Shown here: positions 34,120-42,477 of the stretch, piece after piece
How positions within the stretch are numbered: the first letter of the stretch is position 1
How the letters are laid out: every line of letters starts with the position of its first letter
NCBI GenBank assembly: GCA_030018455.1
Contig: JASEFU010000004.1
Span: 1-64,000 of the forward strand
Direction: 5' to 3'
Length of the DNA stretch: 64,000 nucleotides
Source of the DNA: Dehalococcoidia bacterium
Lineage (GTDB): Bacteria > Chloroflexota > Dehalococcoidia > DSTF01 > JALHUB01
The notes under the pieces: model-generated
The model's database searches: none
What the model was told of the DNA's origin: nothing
The model's input: the letters and a program-made list of their open reading frames with translations, nothing else
Position numbers and translations under genes: made by a program

Positions 34120-34820
34120 TGGGGTCTCCTGCTTGATGAAGGCTCTTGGTAGTCAAAGAGCCATATTTTTGCGCTATATCCACGATGTGTGTCTAGTGTT
34201 TCAGTAACATGAGAGGCAACTCGATTTGCCAAGCAACGTTTCGGCTCCGCTATCGATCCGTCAGCTGACGCGGTAATGGCACCTAGCAATACGTCGGTCA
34301 ATTGAATAAGGTCGTTAGATCTGGATTCCTCAACAACATTCAACTTATAGATGTTGCGACCTTCCAACCCCCAACTTCCACGCCTAGACTTGTTTATTCG
34401 ATACCACAGACCTGCCCAGCGTGAGCGGCGTCGAAGGCTTACGCCGTCGACCCAGACATAGCACCCCGTGCGTGGAGGTACGACTCTCATAAGAAAATGC
34501 CTGTATACGTTGAAGAAGCCTTCCTCTCTTCGCCTACTTATCGACGAACGCGGCGCTCGCATCACCAAAAAGCGACATGCCTTATCCCCTAGAAACACCT
34601 CAACCCATTCCTGGTACGCGTTCAGGAACTTTCTTGAAACTTTAGTCCACTTCATCTCTGCCGTGAGTTTTTCTTTCGTCCTGATACTTGCCAACTTTTC
34701 ACGGATAATCTCGGAGCGCCTGTAAGAACAGCGCAGGCAACCCAGGTAGATATACGGGCTTCCATGCATGCCCGTCTCGTCACAGAATATAGCGGGAACA
34801 TAAGGAAATCCTGTAGGCAT
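34116..34820 (-). CDS. DUF3800-like protein inserted in the defence operon
   Basis: A 234-residue protein. IFCDETGMHGSPYIYLGCLRC near the N terminus matches the DUF3800 hallmark 'DESG followed by a beta strand', and further acidic residues occur at WVDGVSL (about 123) and in SNDLIQLTDVLLGAITAS (about 175-190). DUF3800 is thought to have an RNase H-like fold, so a nuclease role is plausible but untested. It is AT-richer than its neighbours, suggesting separate acquisition. The start codon shares a base with the helicase stop (TAATG), and its stop overlaps the methylase start. I do not recall this gene as a fixed part of helicase-methylase-ATPase systems. Confidence 0.65.
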   Translation of the reverse strand: MPTGFPYVPAIFCDETGMHGSPYIYLGCLRCSYRRSEIIREKLASIRTKEKLTAEMKWTKVSRKFLNAYQEWVEVFLGDKACRFLVMRAPRSSISRRREEGFFNVYRHFLMRVVPPRTGCYVWVDGVSLRRRSRWAGLWYRINKSRRGSWGLEGRNIYKLNVVEESRSNDLIQLTDVLLGAITASADGSIAEPKRCLANRVASHVTETLDTHRGYSAKIWLFDYQEPSSSRRPQ

Positions 34821-37800
34821 TAGATTGTGTCCTCTGCCGCCTCAAACACGCTTGCCTCGTCTATCACCACGCCTCCTTTAGCCCGCACCAGGAGCTTCGC
34901 AAAGGGGTCTCGAATGCGCAAGAGCCGCGGGTGGGTAGCGGCGCAGTCGTACACAACGTAGAGCCAGTACTGCTGGCGCAGATTGGCGGCCTGGGCCCAC
35001 TCGTTCTCGGAGAGCTGGACATCGCCCACGGCGCGACGGCCCTTCACCTCGATGCACCGCTCTTCTCCGTCAGATCGGCGCGAGAGGAGGTCGAAGCCCA
35101 CCTTCTGGAGAGGATCGGACACATCGTGCACGGTAGCGCCCAGGGATTCCTCATAGGCCCGCGCCACGCGCATCGCTATCTGCTCGATCTCGCGGTCATG
35201 GCGTTCGCGCTCGTCGGGATCGCTGGACGGCAGTACCAGGGCGTGGGCCAGGAAGGCGATGCCGTTGGCGTCAACGAGTTCCGGCTCCCGGCGCAGGATC
35301 GCGAGGGCGCGGTCCCGCTGGACAGCCAGATCCGTCTGCTTTCTGCGCACCTCTTCCAGCGCCCGCCGCGCCGGGGCGTCGCCGGCGTCCGCCCGCTCCC
35401 GCAAGCGGGTTCGGGTCCCGAGGAGCTCCGCCTCCTGGTAGTCGAATCCCGCTTGCAGGAACGCCTCCCGCTCCGGGATCGAAGCGGCGAGGCCAGCGGC
35501 GATCCGCTCGGCCGCAGGACGCGCGATGGTGTCCATAAGATGCGCTCTGGCGGCTTCGATGGCTTCCGTGACCTGACCCATGGGCGGCAGGGCTGTGGGC
35601 GGCACCCGCTTCGCAAGCTGAAGGACCATGGGTAGCTCGACAGGGCAGGCGCATGTCGTCCCGTCGAAGGTCTGCGTAATGGCAGCCAGCCGCACGTCGA
35701 GCGTCTGTTCTGACCCAAAGGCTTCAGGGTAGTCCGGGTCGGCGCGGCGCACCGTAGAGACGAGGGCCAGGTGGTAAAGGTAGGGCTCCGTGGCGTAGGG
35801 ATCGATGAAGGCAGCGCCACGGAGCGCGTCTGCTGCAAAGCGTTCAGAGAAGAAGGCCCGATAACGGTCGAAGAACGGCTCGCCCGGCCGCAAGAACAGG
35901 ACATCATCGGTCGGTTCCGGCTTGTTGACGGTCAGAGGGAGTGCCATGCCGCCCGTCGCGTCCTCCATCGCTAGCGTAAGAGGGAGCGGCAAGCGTTTGA
36001 GCCAGAACCGGCCGTCCAAATCGCCTTCGATGTTCACCCCAAGGTAGGGCGCGGACTTCTCCAGAAAGTGTCTGACGTAACCGGGGAGTAGCCGATGCAG
36101 CTGGTCCTGGTCCCGCTGCGCCCGAAGCGTGGGAAGCTGCGACGCGACGTCGCCGCCTGTGGCGCGAAGCTTCGCGTCGGCCTCCTCGATGGCTGTCACC
36201 TGCTCCTTAGTAAGGGTGCCTTCGATCTTGGCGATACTCTCATCCTCTTCGCCCTCCACCACAGCCCTCATGATGAGCTCGCTCAGGGAGATGCCTTGGA
36301 ACTGCCGGCCGATCACGTCGAACACCTTGTCGGACCCCAGTTCCCTGCGAATGCGTTCGAGCTTTTCCAGCAGCGTCCTGAGAACCCTACCCTCACGTGT
36401 CTTCCCTGCCACCAGGTTGATAAGAACGACGGGATCATGCCGTTGCTTATAGCGGTGGATCCGGCCCATACGCTGCTCAATACGGGCGGGGTTCCAGGGG
36501 ATGTCGTAGTTCACCATGATCCAGCAGAACTGGAGGTTGATGCCCTCGCCTGCGGCGTCGGTCGCCACCATGAACCGGCAGCGGGTCCGAAACGCCTCCA
36601 TCTGAGCCTCGCGCTCCTGGTAGGGCATCCCACCGTGGATGCGCGCGATCTCCTCTGTGTAACCCATCCCCTCCAGGCGACGGACCAGGAACTCCATGGT
36701 GTCCCGATGCTCGGTGAAGATCAGTAGCTTCTCTCCCTTGAACCGCTCATCGTGGATGACTTCCCGCAGCTTCTCGAACTTCGACTCGTCCCCCGTCTCA
36801 TGGGCGCGCTGCGCAAGGTCCAGGAGTTGCAGCACCTCCAGTCGCTCCGCCTCGAGTTCCGCCAGGGTCGTGGCAGCGGTGGCGCCCATGGCTGCTTCCT
36901 CAGCGACATCCCGCGCCTCCCGCCCATCCTCAGGCTCTTCCTCCTCGCTGGTCATCTCCTCTTCGATGTCGCGGAGCCTGAGGCGTGCTTGCTCCGCTGC
37001 GAGCCGCTCCTCGGTCAGCTCCCGGACAGAGAAGGCCCGAATGTATTCGCCCAGCCGGTCGCGTCGCCGCTCCAGCGACCGAAGCAGGGCCCAGGTGGAA
37101 CTCGCGGCGCGGCGCTGTAGGACGCTCATCGCGAGCCGAGCGGCCGAGCGGTTTAGAAAGCGGGCTCGGTTGAAGTGCGTGCGCACGTAGGAGGTCAACT
37201 GGTCATAGAGCTCCTTTTCCACGGGGGAAAGATCATAGTTGACGGTTGTGCTTTCTCGAGACGGGTAAAGACGGCTCCCGTCGAACCGCACCATTTCCTC
37301 CTTCGTGCGGCGGACAAAGTGCCGCGCCCTCGCCTCAGGGGGGAAGCTGTTGAATGCATCGACCGTTTTCAGCGCGTTCGGCTCTAGCAGCCGCCATAGG
37401 GCGTAGTACGGAAAGTCTTTCCCCATGTGGGGAGTAGCAGTCAGTAACAGCAGGTGGTGCGCGTGCCATGAGAGGTGGCGCGGCGGGTGGCTCTCCTGCA
37501 GCGGCTCCGCGCCCGCTAGAAGTTCAGCCAGCTTGTAGCGGTCGGTCGTCTCGTAGGTGCCATCGGCGTTCCTGATAGCTGTCAGTTTGTGAGCCTCGTC
37601 GAAGACCACCAGGTCATAGGGCACAGTGTGAGGTTGAGCCAACCGCTCGTAGGCCCGATCGGCGGCTAGAGTGTCGACGCTCACTACCACGAGGTCGCTT
37701 CCTGGGCCTGAAAACGGGTTGTCAGTCCGACAGTCGAAGCCTGTTACCTCTCGACAATGCAACGAGAACAGAACCCGCATCTCGCGCTTCCAGTTCCCGA

Positions 37801-38368
37801 CAAGGCCAGCTGGAGAGACGATGAGTACGCGACGTACTAAGTGCCGGCTCAGCATTTCCCGCACATACAAGCCAGCCATGATCGTCTTCCCTGCCCCGGC
37901 ATCGTCCGCAAGGAGCATGCGGAGGCGAGGCTGAGTCAGCATCCTCTGATAGACCGCAATAATCTGGTGCGGGAGCGGGTCGATGAGGGCGGTCTCGGTG
38001 CCGAACGTTGGGCTGAAGAGATGACCGTAGCGGAGACGCTCGCCCTCCACGAACAGGCGGACCAGTCCGGGGTCAACCCTGAAGTCGGGGCTTGGCCATT
38101 GGCCCGCCGCAGCGTATACGGCCAACGGCTCGCCAACGCGGGCGTGCCCAAGCCGGCGATCCACGTTCCCAAGGGCCGTTGTTGCACTCGCCGCCAGCGT
38201 GGTCAGCGCCTTGACGGCAAGCCTGTTCGGGCGCGACTGGCCATTCTCCCACCGACTGATCGTGACTACCGTCACGCCTAGACGCTCGGCGAGTTGGCTT
38301 TGCGTAAGCCCTAGCTCAGTCCGAAGACCTCTGATCCACTCTGGTGAACCGACAGAAGCGGTAACCAT
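34820..38368 (-). CDS. XRE-SNF2 helicase with C-terminal DUF3883 domain
   Basis: A 1182-residue protein with three parts. Residues about 10-65 are an XRE/Cro-type helix-turn-helix (LGLTQSQLAERLGVTVVTISRWENG). An SNF2/SF2 helicase follows with Walker A LADDAGAGKTIMAGL (about 155), VVFDEAHKL (about 255) and the C-terminal motifs DAAGEGINLQF and EQRMGRIHRYKQ (about 600-640). A C-terminal domain (about 1075-1170) with CIEVKGRRAVGDVQLSENEW is DUF3883, a PD-(D/E)xK-related NERD-like module. ATG 38368 has AGGGGGC upstream and a good promoter. It is first in the operon. The added DNA-binding head could bind the operon's own promoter or guide the helicase; neither is shown. Confidence 0.88.
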   Translation of the reverse strand: MVTASVGSPEWIRGLRTELGLTQSQLAERLGVTVVTISRWENGQSRPNRLAVKALTTLAASATTALGNVDRRLGHARVGEPLAVYAAAGQWPSPDFRVDPGLVRLFVEGERLRYGHLFSPTFGTETALIDPLPHQIIAVYQRMLTQPRLRMLLADDAGAGKTIMAGLYVREMLSRHLVRRVLIVSPAGLVGNWKREMRVLFSLHCREVTGFDCRTDNPFSGPGSDLVVVSVDTLAADRAYERLAQPHTVPYDLVVFDEAHKLTAIRNADGTYETTDRYKLAELLAGAEPLQESHPPRHLSWHAHHLLLLTATPHMGKDFPYYALWRLLEPNALKTVDAFNSFPPEARARHFVRRTKEEMVRFDGSRLYPSRESTTVNYDLSPVEKELYDQLTSYVRTHFNRARFLNRSAARLAMSVLQRRAASSTWALLRSLERRRDRLGEYIRAFSVRELTEERLAAEQARLRLRDIEEEMTSEEEEPEDGREARDVAEEAAMGATAATTLAELEAERLEVLQLLDLAQRAHETGDESKFEKLREVIHDERFKGEKLLIFTEHRDTMEFLVRRLEGMGYTEEIARIHGGMPYQEREAQMEAFRTRCRFMVATDAAGEGINLQFCWIMVNYDIPWNPARIEQRMGRIHRYKQRHDPVVLINLVAGKTREGRVLRTLLEKLERIRRELGSDKVFDVIGRQFQGISLSELIMRAVVEGEEDESIAKIEGTLTKEQVTAIEEADAKLRATGGDVASQLPTLRAQRDQDQLHRLLPGYVRHFLEKSAPYLGVNIEGDLDGRFWLKRLPLPLTLAMEDATGGMALPLTVNKPEPTDDVLFLRPGEPFFDRYRAFFSERFAADALRGAAFIDPYATEPYLYHLALVSTVRRADPDYPEAFGSEQTLDVRLAAITQTFDGTTCACPVELPMVLQLAKRVPPTALPPMGQVTEAIEAARAHLMDTIARPAAERIAAGLAASIPEREAFLQAGFDYQEAELLGTRTRLRERADAGDAPARRALEEVRRKQTDLAVQRDRALAILRREPELVDANGIAFLAHALVLPSSDPDERERHDREIEQIAMRVARAYEESLGATVHDVSDPLQKVGFDLLSRRSDGEERCIEVKGRRAVGDVQLSENEWAQAANLRQQYWLYVVYDCAATHPRLLRIRDPFAKLLVRAKGGVVIDEASVFEAAEDTI

Positions 38369-38396
38369 CTGCCCCCTGACGAAGTAGACTTAACAA

Positions 38397-38425
38397 ACTA
38401 TAACATCCGCCACAGTCAATTTCAA
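38397..38425 (-). promoter_or_regulatory. Promoter of the helicase/DUF3800/DUF1156/DUF499 operon
   Basis: On the minus strand TTGAAA (38425-38420) and TATAGT (38402-38397) are 17 bases apart, and transcription would start about 20-25 bases before the helicase ATG. A direct repeat TGTTA-N5-TGTTA (38405-38391) overlaps the -10, at a helical-turn spacing that would suit a regulatory protein such as the helicase's own XRE domain (inference). Confidence 0.55.
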
Positions 38426-38709
38426 CGTCTGCCCAATTGGCGTTCTGTCCTCGCTGCGGCTGCCCTTTTGACAGGTAACTGCCAGCGGCGAAGTCAAGGC
38501 CGAAGCCCCGTGAGGCGTCCAGACAAAGTCGGGAGCCTTGACGAGCCGCTACAATGCATTGGGCAAAGGGTAGCCAGCCCTCCATCCCCCGGACGGGCCT
38601 TGCAAGCCAATCGTCATATATCTATTCGTGCTCTCCGGCACATGATCTCAGTCCGATGGGGGCGCTCAATCAAAAAATGGGCCTCTTTCCCGGCCATGTT
38701 GCCAAGGAG
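38426..38709. other. Gene-free stretch between the defence operon and the IS110 remnant
   Basis: About 284 bases with no convincing reading frame, hairpin terminator or repeat. It separates the divergent promoter region of the helicase from the end of the transposase remnant. Confidence 0.4.
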
Positions 38710-39455
38710 CTACCCCCGTTCCTCATAGGGACGTCCGGTCTTCACCACGAAATAGGCGATGGTCAGCAGCTTGCGTGCCAGCGCTGTTATCGCCGTCTGC
38801 GATCCGTGCCGCGCCTGGATGCGTCGGTACTACTGCCCCGGCGAACGCTGGTTCTGGCCCGTCCTAGCCGCTGCCTCGGTGAAGGTCCACCTCAGCAAGG
38901 AGGAGCCTTGCTGGTGATGTGTCCGAGATGCACCCTGCCGCCTGAGGCCCGTACCCGAGGGGCCAGGCCGGCAAAGGACACCAACTTCGCCGCATCTGGG
39001 AACCTGTGGAGACCCCTAACCTCGGCCAGGAAAAGCAGGGCAGTGAGGGGCCCAATGCCTGGGATAGTCATGAGCAGCCTGGCTCTGGGGTCTTGCCGGG
39101 CCTGGCCGTAAACCTCCGCCGTCACCTCCCGAACATCAGCCTGCAGCGAGTCCAGAATGGCGAGATAACGTTCCACAATCCGTCGGTGCCCCCTCAAGAG
39201 AGGCTGGCGAAGATAGGTGAGGTCCTCCTTCAGGGCGTCTACCTGTACGCAGTGCTGTCTGACGAAGCGACGTTGCGGTCTCCAGAGCAACACGGTGGGC
39301 CAGAACGGACTGCTGGTGACGCGAGGCTCGAGGCAGCGCCGGATGACAGGACCTGCGAAGGCCGACGCGAGACGCAGGGCCCTTCTGGGGATGGTGCTTC
39401 GGCATGTGGCTAACAGGTGTAAGGCGCATGACTGCTTGCATCGGCCGTGGCCCAA
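38710..39455 (-). pseudogene. IS110-family transposase remnant
   Basis: The minus strand encodes the C-terminal Transposase_20 domain of an IS110-type enzyme: LLMTIPGIGPLTALLFLAEV, then FPDAAKLVSFAGLAPRVRAS and GRVHLGHITSK. After a frameshift near 38895 the tail (LLRWTFTEAAARTG, an in-frame TAG near 38850, then TALARKLLTIAYFVVKTG and a stop at 38710) continues the family ending. The N-terminal DEDD catalytic half is not recognisable, so the element is dead. IS110 elements lack terminal inverted repeats, and no ends could be defined. Confidence 0.75.
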
Positions 39456-39484
39456 TGCTAGTATTGATGCGACACCATAGTGTC
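39436..39484 (+). promoter_or_regulatory. Promoter and palindromic operator of the VapBC-like pair
   Basis: TTGCAT (39436-39441) and TAGTAT (39459-39464) with a 17-base spacer predict a start near 39471. A palindrome GACAC-CATA-GTGTC (39471-39484) covers that start. This is the expected place for an operator bound by a ribbon-helix-helix antitoxin. It also disfavours translation from the upstream ATG at 39467. Confidence 0.45.
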
Positions 39485-39496
39485 ATAGAGAGCGCA

Positions 39497-39841
39497 GTGG
39501 CCAGGATCACCCTTCGACTCCCGGACGACCTGCACCGGCGCCTGCATGATGCCTGCCGGCGAACGGGCAACTCGCTGAATCAGACTATCGTAGCGGCCCT
39601 AGCGCAGGCGCTCGGTCGTGGCGATCAGGTGCCCGAAAGGAATAGCGCCCTCATGGAGCAGCTATCGCATATCAAAACGGCCCTGGGGGAAATAACAGTG
39701 GACATCGAGGTCAGCCGCTTCCCGGCCCAGTTTCCTCCTGAGGAGGAAATGCCGAGCCGTGAGGAGCTGGTCGCGTTGCTGCCCACGCTGTCTCCTCCCC
39801 TGTCTTCGACCATTTTGGAGGAGCGGAGAGAACGCGTCTGA
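39497..39841 (+). CDS. Ribbon-helix-helix antitoxin (VapB-like)
   Basis: A 114-residue protein beginning VARITLRLPDDLHRRLHDACRR, an RHH/Arc-type DNA-binding N terminus (basic beta strand RITLRLP, then helix-NS-helix around TGNSLNQTIVAALAQAL). The longer C-terminal tail, rich in Pro, Glu and Leu, would wrap the toxin. GTG 39497 is chosen over ATG 39467 because the predicted transcription start and operator lie between them, and AGAGAG sits just upstream. It ends 4 bases before the PIN-domain gene. Antitoxins of this type neutralise the toxin and repress their own promoter. Confidence 0.7.
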   Translation: MARITLRLPDDLHRRLHDACRRTGNSLNQTIVAALAQALGRGDQVPERNSALMEQLSHIKTALGEITVDIEVSRFPAQFPPEEEMPSREELVALLPTLSPPLSSTILEERRERV

Positions 39842-39845
39842 ACCG

Positions 39846-40310
39846 ATGCCGCTGCACTATCTGGACACGAGCGCCCTGGTCAAACGATACCTGCCGGAAC
39901 CAGGCTCGGGTTGGGTCAACTCGCTGGTCTCGTCCGAGCCTGTCGCGGTTCCACTGCTGGCTGCTGTTGAGCTGGCGTCAGCGCTGGCCCGCCGAACGCG
40001 TGAAGGTGACTTGACTTCGGAACAGCGGGACATTGTGTTCCGCTCCTTCGTTGCTGACGCCAGGGAGTACGTGATGCTGGCGGTAACGCAGGGCGTTACA
40101 GAGGACGCTGCTTCCATGCTCCTCACAAGTCCACCCTCGGTGGCGCTGCGAACGTTGGACGCGCTTCACCTGGCGGGGGCGCGCGTGGCCTTCGCCAACG
40201 CTCGACGGCGCGGCCTGGAGACTGGAGCCTTCGTAACCGCAGACAGGGCGCTGGCTCAAGCCGCAGCCTGGGCTGGGCTGACCGCGATCAACCCGGAAGA
40301 TTACGCGTGA
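39846..40310 (+). CDS. PIN-domain toxin (VapC-like)
   Basis: A 154-residue PIN-domain RNase. The conserved acidic residues are in MPLHYLDTSALVKRYLPE (Asp 7), AVELASALARRTREG (Glu about 39), LRTLDALHLAGA (Asp about 102) and FVTADRALAQAA (Asp about 124). VapC toxins cleave tRNA or rRNA and halt growth; the target here is unknown. It is paired with the RHH antitoxin 4 bases upstream and probably stabilises the island. It ends 32 bases before the recombinase ATG. Confidence 0.85.
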   Translation: MPLHYLDTSALVKRYLPEPGSGWVNSLVSSEPVAVPLLAAVELASALARRTREGDLTSEQRDIVFRSFVADAREYVMLAVTQGVTEDAASMLLTSPPSVALRTLDALHLAGARVAFANARRRGLETGAFVTADRALAQAAAWAGLTAINPEDYA

Positions 40311-40342
40311 CCGACGAGAATGGGACCAGAGGAGGCACAGAC

Positions 40343-41983
40343 ATGAGGTGTGCGATCTACACCAGAGTCTCCACGGACGAACAGGCGAGGAGCGAATACA
40401 GTTCGCTGGAGCGACAGAAAGAAGTATGCGCCAGCTACATCGAAATCCAGAAAGAAAAAGGCTGGCATCTCGCTGGCGTCTACGAGGATGGCGGCTAGTC
40501 TGGGAAAGATCTCAGCCGCCCGGGCCTTCAAGAACTCCTGCAGGACGTCAGGGACCGCAAGATTGACGTCGTGGTCACCTACAAGATTGACCGCATCTCG
40601 CGGTCTCTGAAGGATTTCTACGAGTTCTGGGAGGTGCTGAAGGAGCACGGCGTCTCGTTCGTCTCGGCGACGCAGCACTTCGACACCTCGGACTCGACTG
40701 GAATGCTCATGCTGAACATCCTCCTCAGCTTCGCCCAGTTCGAGCGGGAGCTCACGAGGGAGAGAACGCTGAGCAAGATGGCGGGCCGGGCAGAAAGGGG
40801 ATTGTGGAACGGCGGCTACGTGCCCATCGGATTTGACTATTCGCGGCAGACCCAGCAGCTTCGGCGCAACGAGCGTGAGGCCGAGACCGTAACATTCGTC
40901 TTTCGGCGTCTGGTCGAGACCCGTTCTCCCCGCGCGGTAGCCAACGAGGCCAACAGCCTCGGTTACCGAACGAAGATGCGCACCGTCGTTAGGCGCCAAG
41001 GGTCCAGCCAAGAGGTAGGTGGTAAGCGCTTCGACGAGGACACGGTGAAGGCGATTGTGCGCAACCCCATCTACAAAGGCTTTATCCGCTACAACGGCGA
41101 CCTCTACCCGGGCAACCACGAACCCATCGTCGATCAGGAGACCTGGGAGCAAGCGAATAGAGCTATCGGGAATGGCCGAGAGGGCAACGGCCTCCACTAC
41201 AAGGATGACCATGTGCACCTCTTGAAGGGCATCCTGCGGTGCGGCGCGTGTGGACTGGCAATGACTCCGTATCCTTCGGGTAAGAAGACGAAAGACGGGA
41301 GGCCCTACCTGTACTACGCATGCACTTCCGTAACACAGGACGGCAGCCACTCGGGGTGTTCGGTGCGCGCCTTGCCGGCACGGGAGTTCGAAGCCCTAAT
41401 CAAGCAGGTTCTGACCGACCTCGGCAACAACCCCAGCATCCTCCAGGCGTGCGTGGATGCCGCCAATCGCGACGCGACTCGGTCGTTGACCTCTTTGAAA
41501 AAAGAGCAACGCCGGCACCAGGAGGAGATCGGCGACTTGACGGTCGGTATCCGGCGTATCGTCGAGGTTATGAAGCAGGAGGACATGCTCTCCGAGGACG
41601 TGCGAGAAGAGTACAAGCAACTCGTGCGGGAGAAGGAGCGGCTCCTCGCCTTGTGCGAGAAGCTGCAACTCGACATCGAGCGGCGACAGAAACGGGTCCT
41701 GGACGCGGAAATCATCCGCCGGAGTCTCCAGGACTTCGAGAGGCTAGTGAACCTGCTTCCCCTGGAGGACCAGAAGGAGCTGTTCCAGCTGCTAATCCGG
41801 GAGGTGGAGGTCCACCCGTTCGACCCCTCCAAGGAGAAGTTGCCGAAGGCCCGTGGAGCGTTCGCGACGAGGGTGCGCTCGAAGTGGTACCGAGTCAACG
41901 TGACCCTGCACCATCTTCCAGGGGTGGACCTGGGAGAGCGGGCCTACGTTGTGAGTTCGGATAATGAGAGAACTGGCTCCCCG
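40343..41983 (+). pseudogene. Large serine recombinase with an in-frame TAG and a frame that crosses the attachment site
   Basis: Starting at ATG 40343 (GAGGAGG upstream), MRCAIYTRVSTDEQARSEY contains the resolvase catalytic Ser and RVSTDEQ motif. At 40496-40498 a TAG interrupts the otherwise collinear VYEDGG-stop-SGKDLSRPGLQELL; family members have an aromatic or other residue here, and the same frame resumes without shift. It continues through ITYKIDRISRS-like and FAQFERELTRERT motifs, a recombinase DNA-binding domain, a zinc ribbon (CGACG...C), and a coiled coil (about 395-480). The frame has no stop before tRNA-Asn; beyond 41984 it reads tRNA genes backwards to 42361, which is not credible protein. 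Either a dead enzyme or one needing amber readthrough. Confidence 0.8.
41974..41983. repeat. Inferred attR core inside tRNA-Asn
   Basis: TGGCTCCCCG, the complement of the tRNA-Asn 3' end including CCA, matches 18287-18296 in the same orientation. It lies within the open recombinase frame. Confidence 0.6.
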
Positions 41984-42049
41984 AGCAGGACTCGAACCTG
42001 CAACCTAGCGGTTAACAGCCGCCCGCTCTACCGATTGAGCTATCGGGGA
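41974..42049 (-). tRNA. tRNA-Asn (anticodon GTT)
   Basis: Acceptor TCCCCGA pairs with TCGGGGA, discriminator G, encoded CCA; D arm TAGCTCAAT; anticodon loop CTGTTAA giving GTT; T loop TTCGAGT. It is the inferred integration target of the island and remains complete after insertion. Confidence 0.97.
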
Positions 42050-42075
42050 GCGCCGATGTGGAACGATCCGTATTC

Positions 42076-42149
42076 TGGCTGCCGAGCCAGGACTCGAACC
42101 TGGACTAAGGGATCCAAAGTCCCTGGTGCTACCATTACACCACTCGGCA
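42076..42149 (-). tRNA. tRNA-Gln (anticodon TTG)
   Basis: Acceptor TGCCGAG pairs with CTCGGCA, discriminator G, encoded CCA; anticodon stem AGGGA/TCCCT around CTTTGGA giving TTG; T loop TTCGAGT. Confidence 0.97.
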
Positions 42150-42205
42150 GCGACTTCGCGACATCAATAAGGCGGGCTCATCCCCGCCTTGCTCCCGAGC
42201 GCGGT

Positions 42206-42294
42206 TGGTGCCGAAGGCCGGGATCGAACCGGCACGGGGGTCGCCCCCCAACAGTTTTTGAGACTGTCGCGTCTACCAATTCCGCCACTTCGGC
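42206..42294 (-). tRNA. tRNA-Leu (anticodon CAA)
   Basis: Acceptor GCCGAAG pairs with CTTCGGC, discriminator A, encoded CCA. The anticodon stem ACAGT/ACTGT encloses CTCAAAA giving CAA, and a long GC-rich variable arm of class II tRNA follows. Confidence 0.96.
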
Positions 42295-42297
42295 GTT

Positions 42298-42372
<75 letters not shown>

Positions 42373-42477
42373 TCCCGAACTTGCTGCCGGCCGGTAAGTC
42401 TACCCTGACCTCAGCGCCCCTAATTATAGCCAATCCGTAACCGATCGACAAGGCGCGGGCAAATCAGCGTGCGCGTA

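Noticed and set aside
27780-38368. Classification of the island operon as DISARM or BREX
   Set aside because: No DUF1998 (DrmB), PLD nuclease (DrmC), PglZ, BrxL or BrxA/B genes are present; only the DUF499 ATPase is BrxC-like in general type.
38710-39455. A functional IS110 element
   Set aside because: The catalytic N-terminal half is missing and the remaining part has a frameshift and a stop codon.
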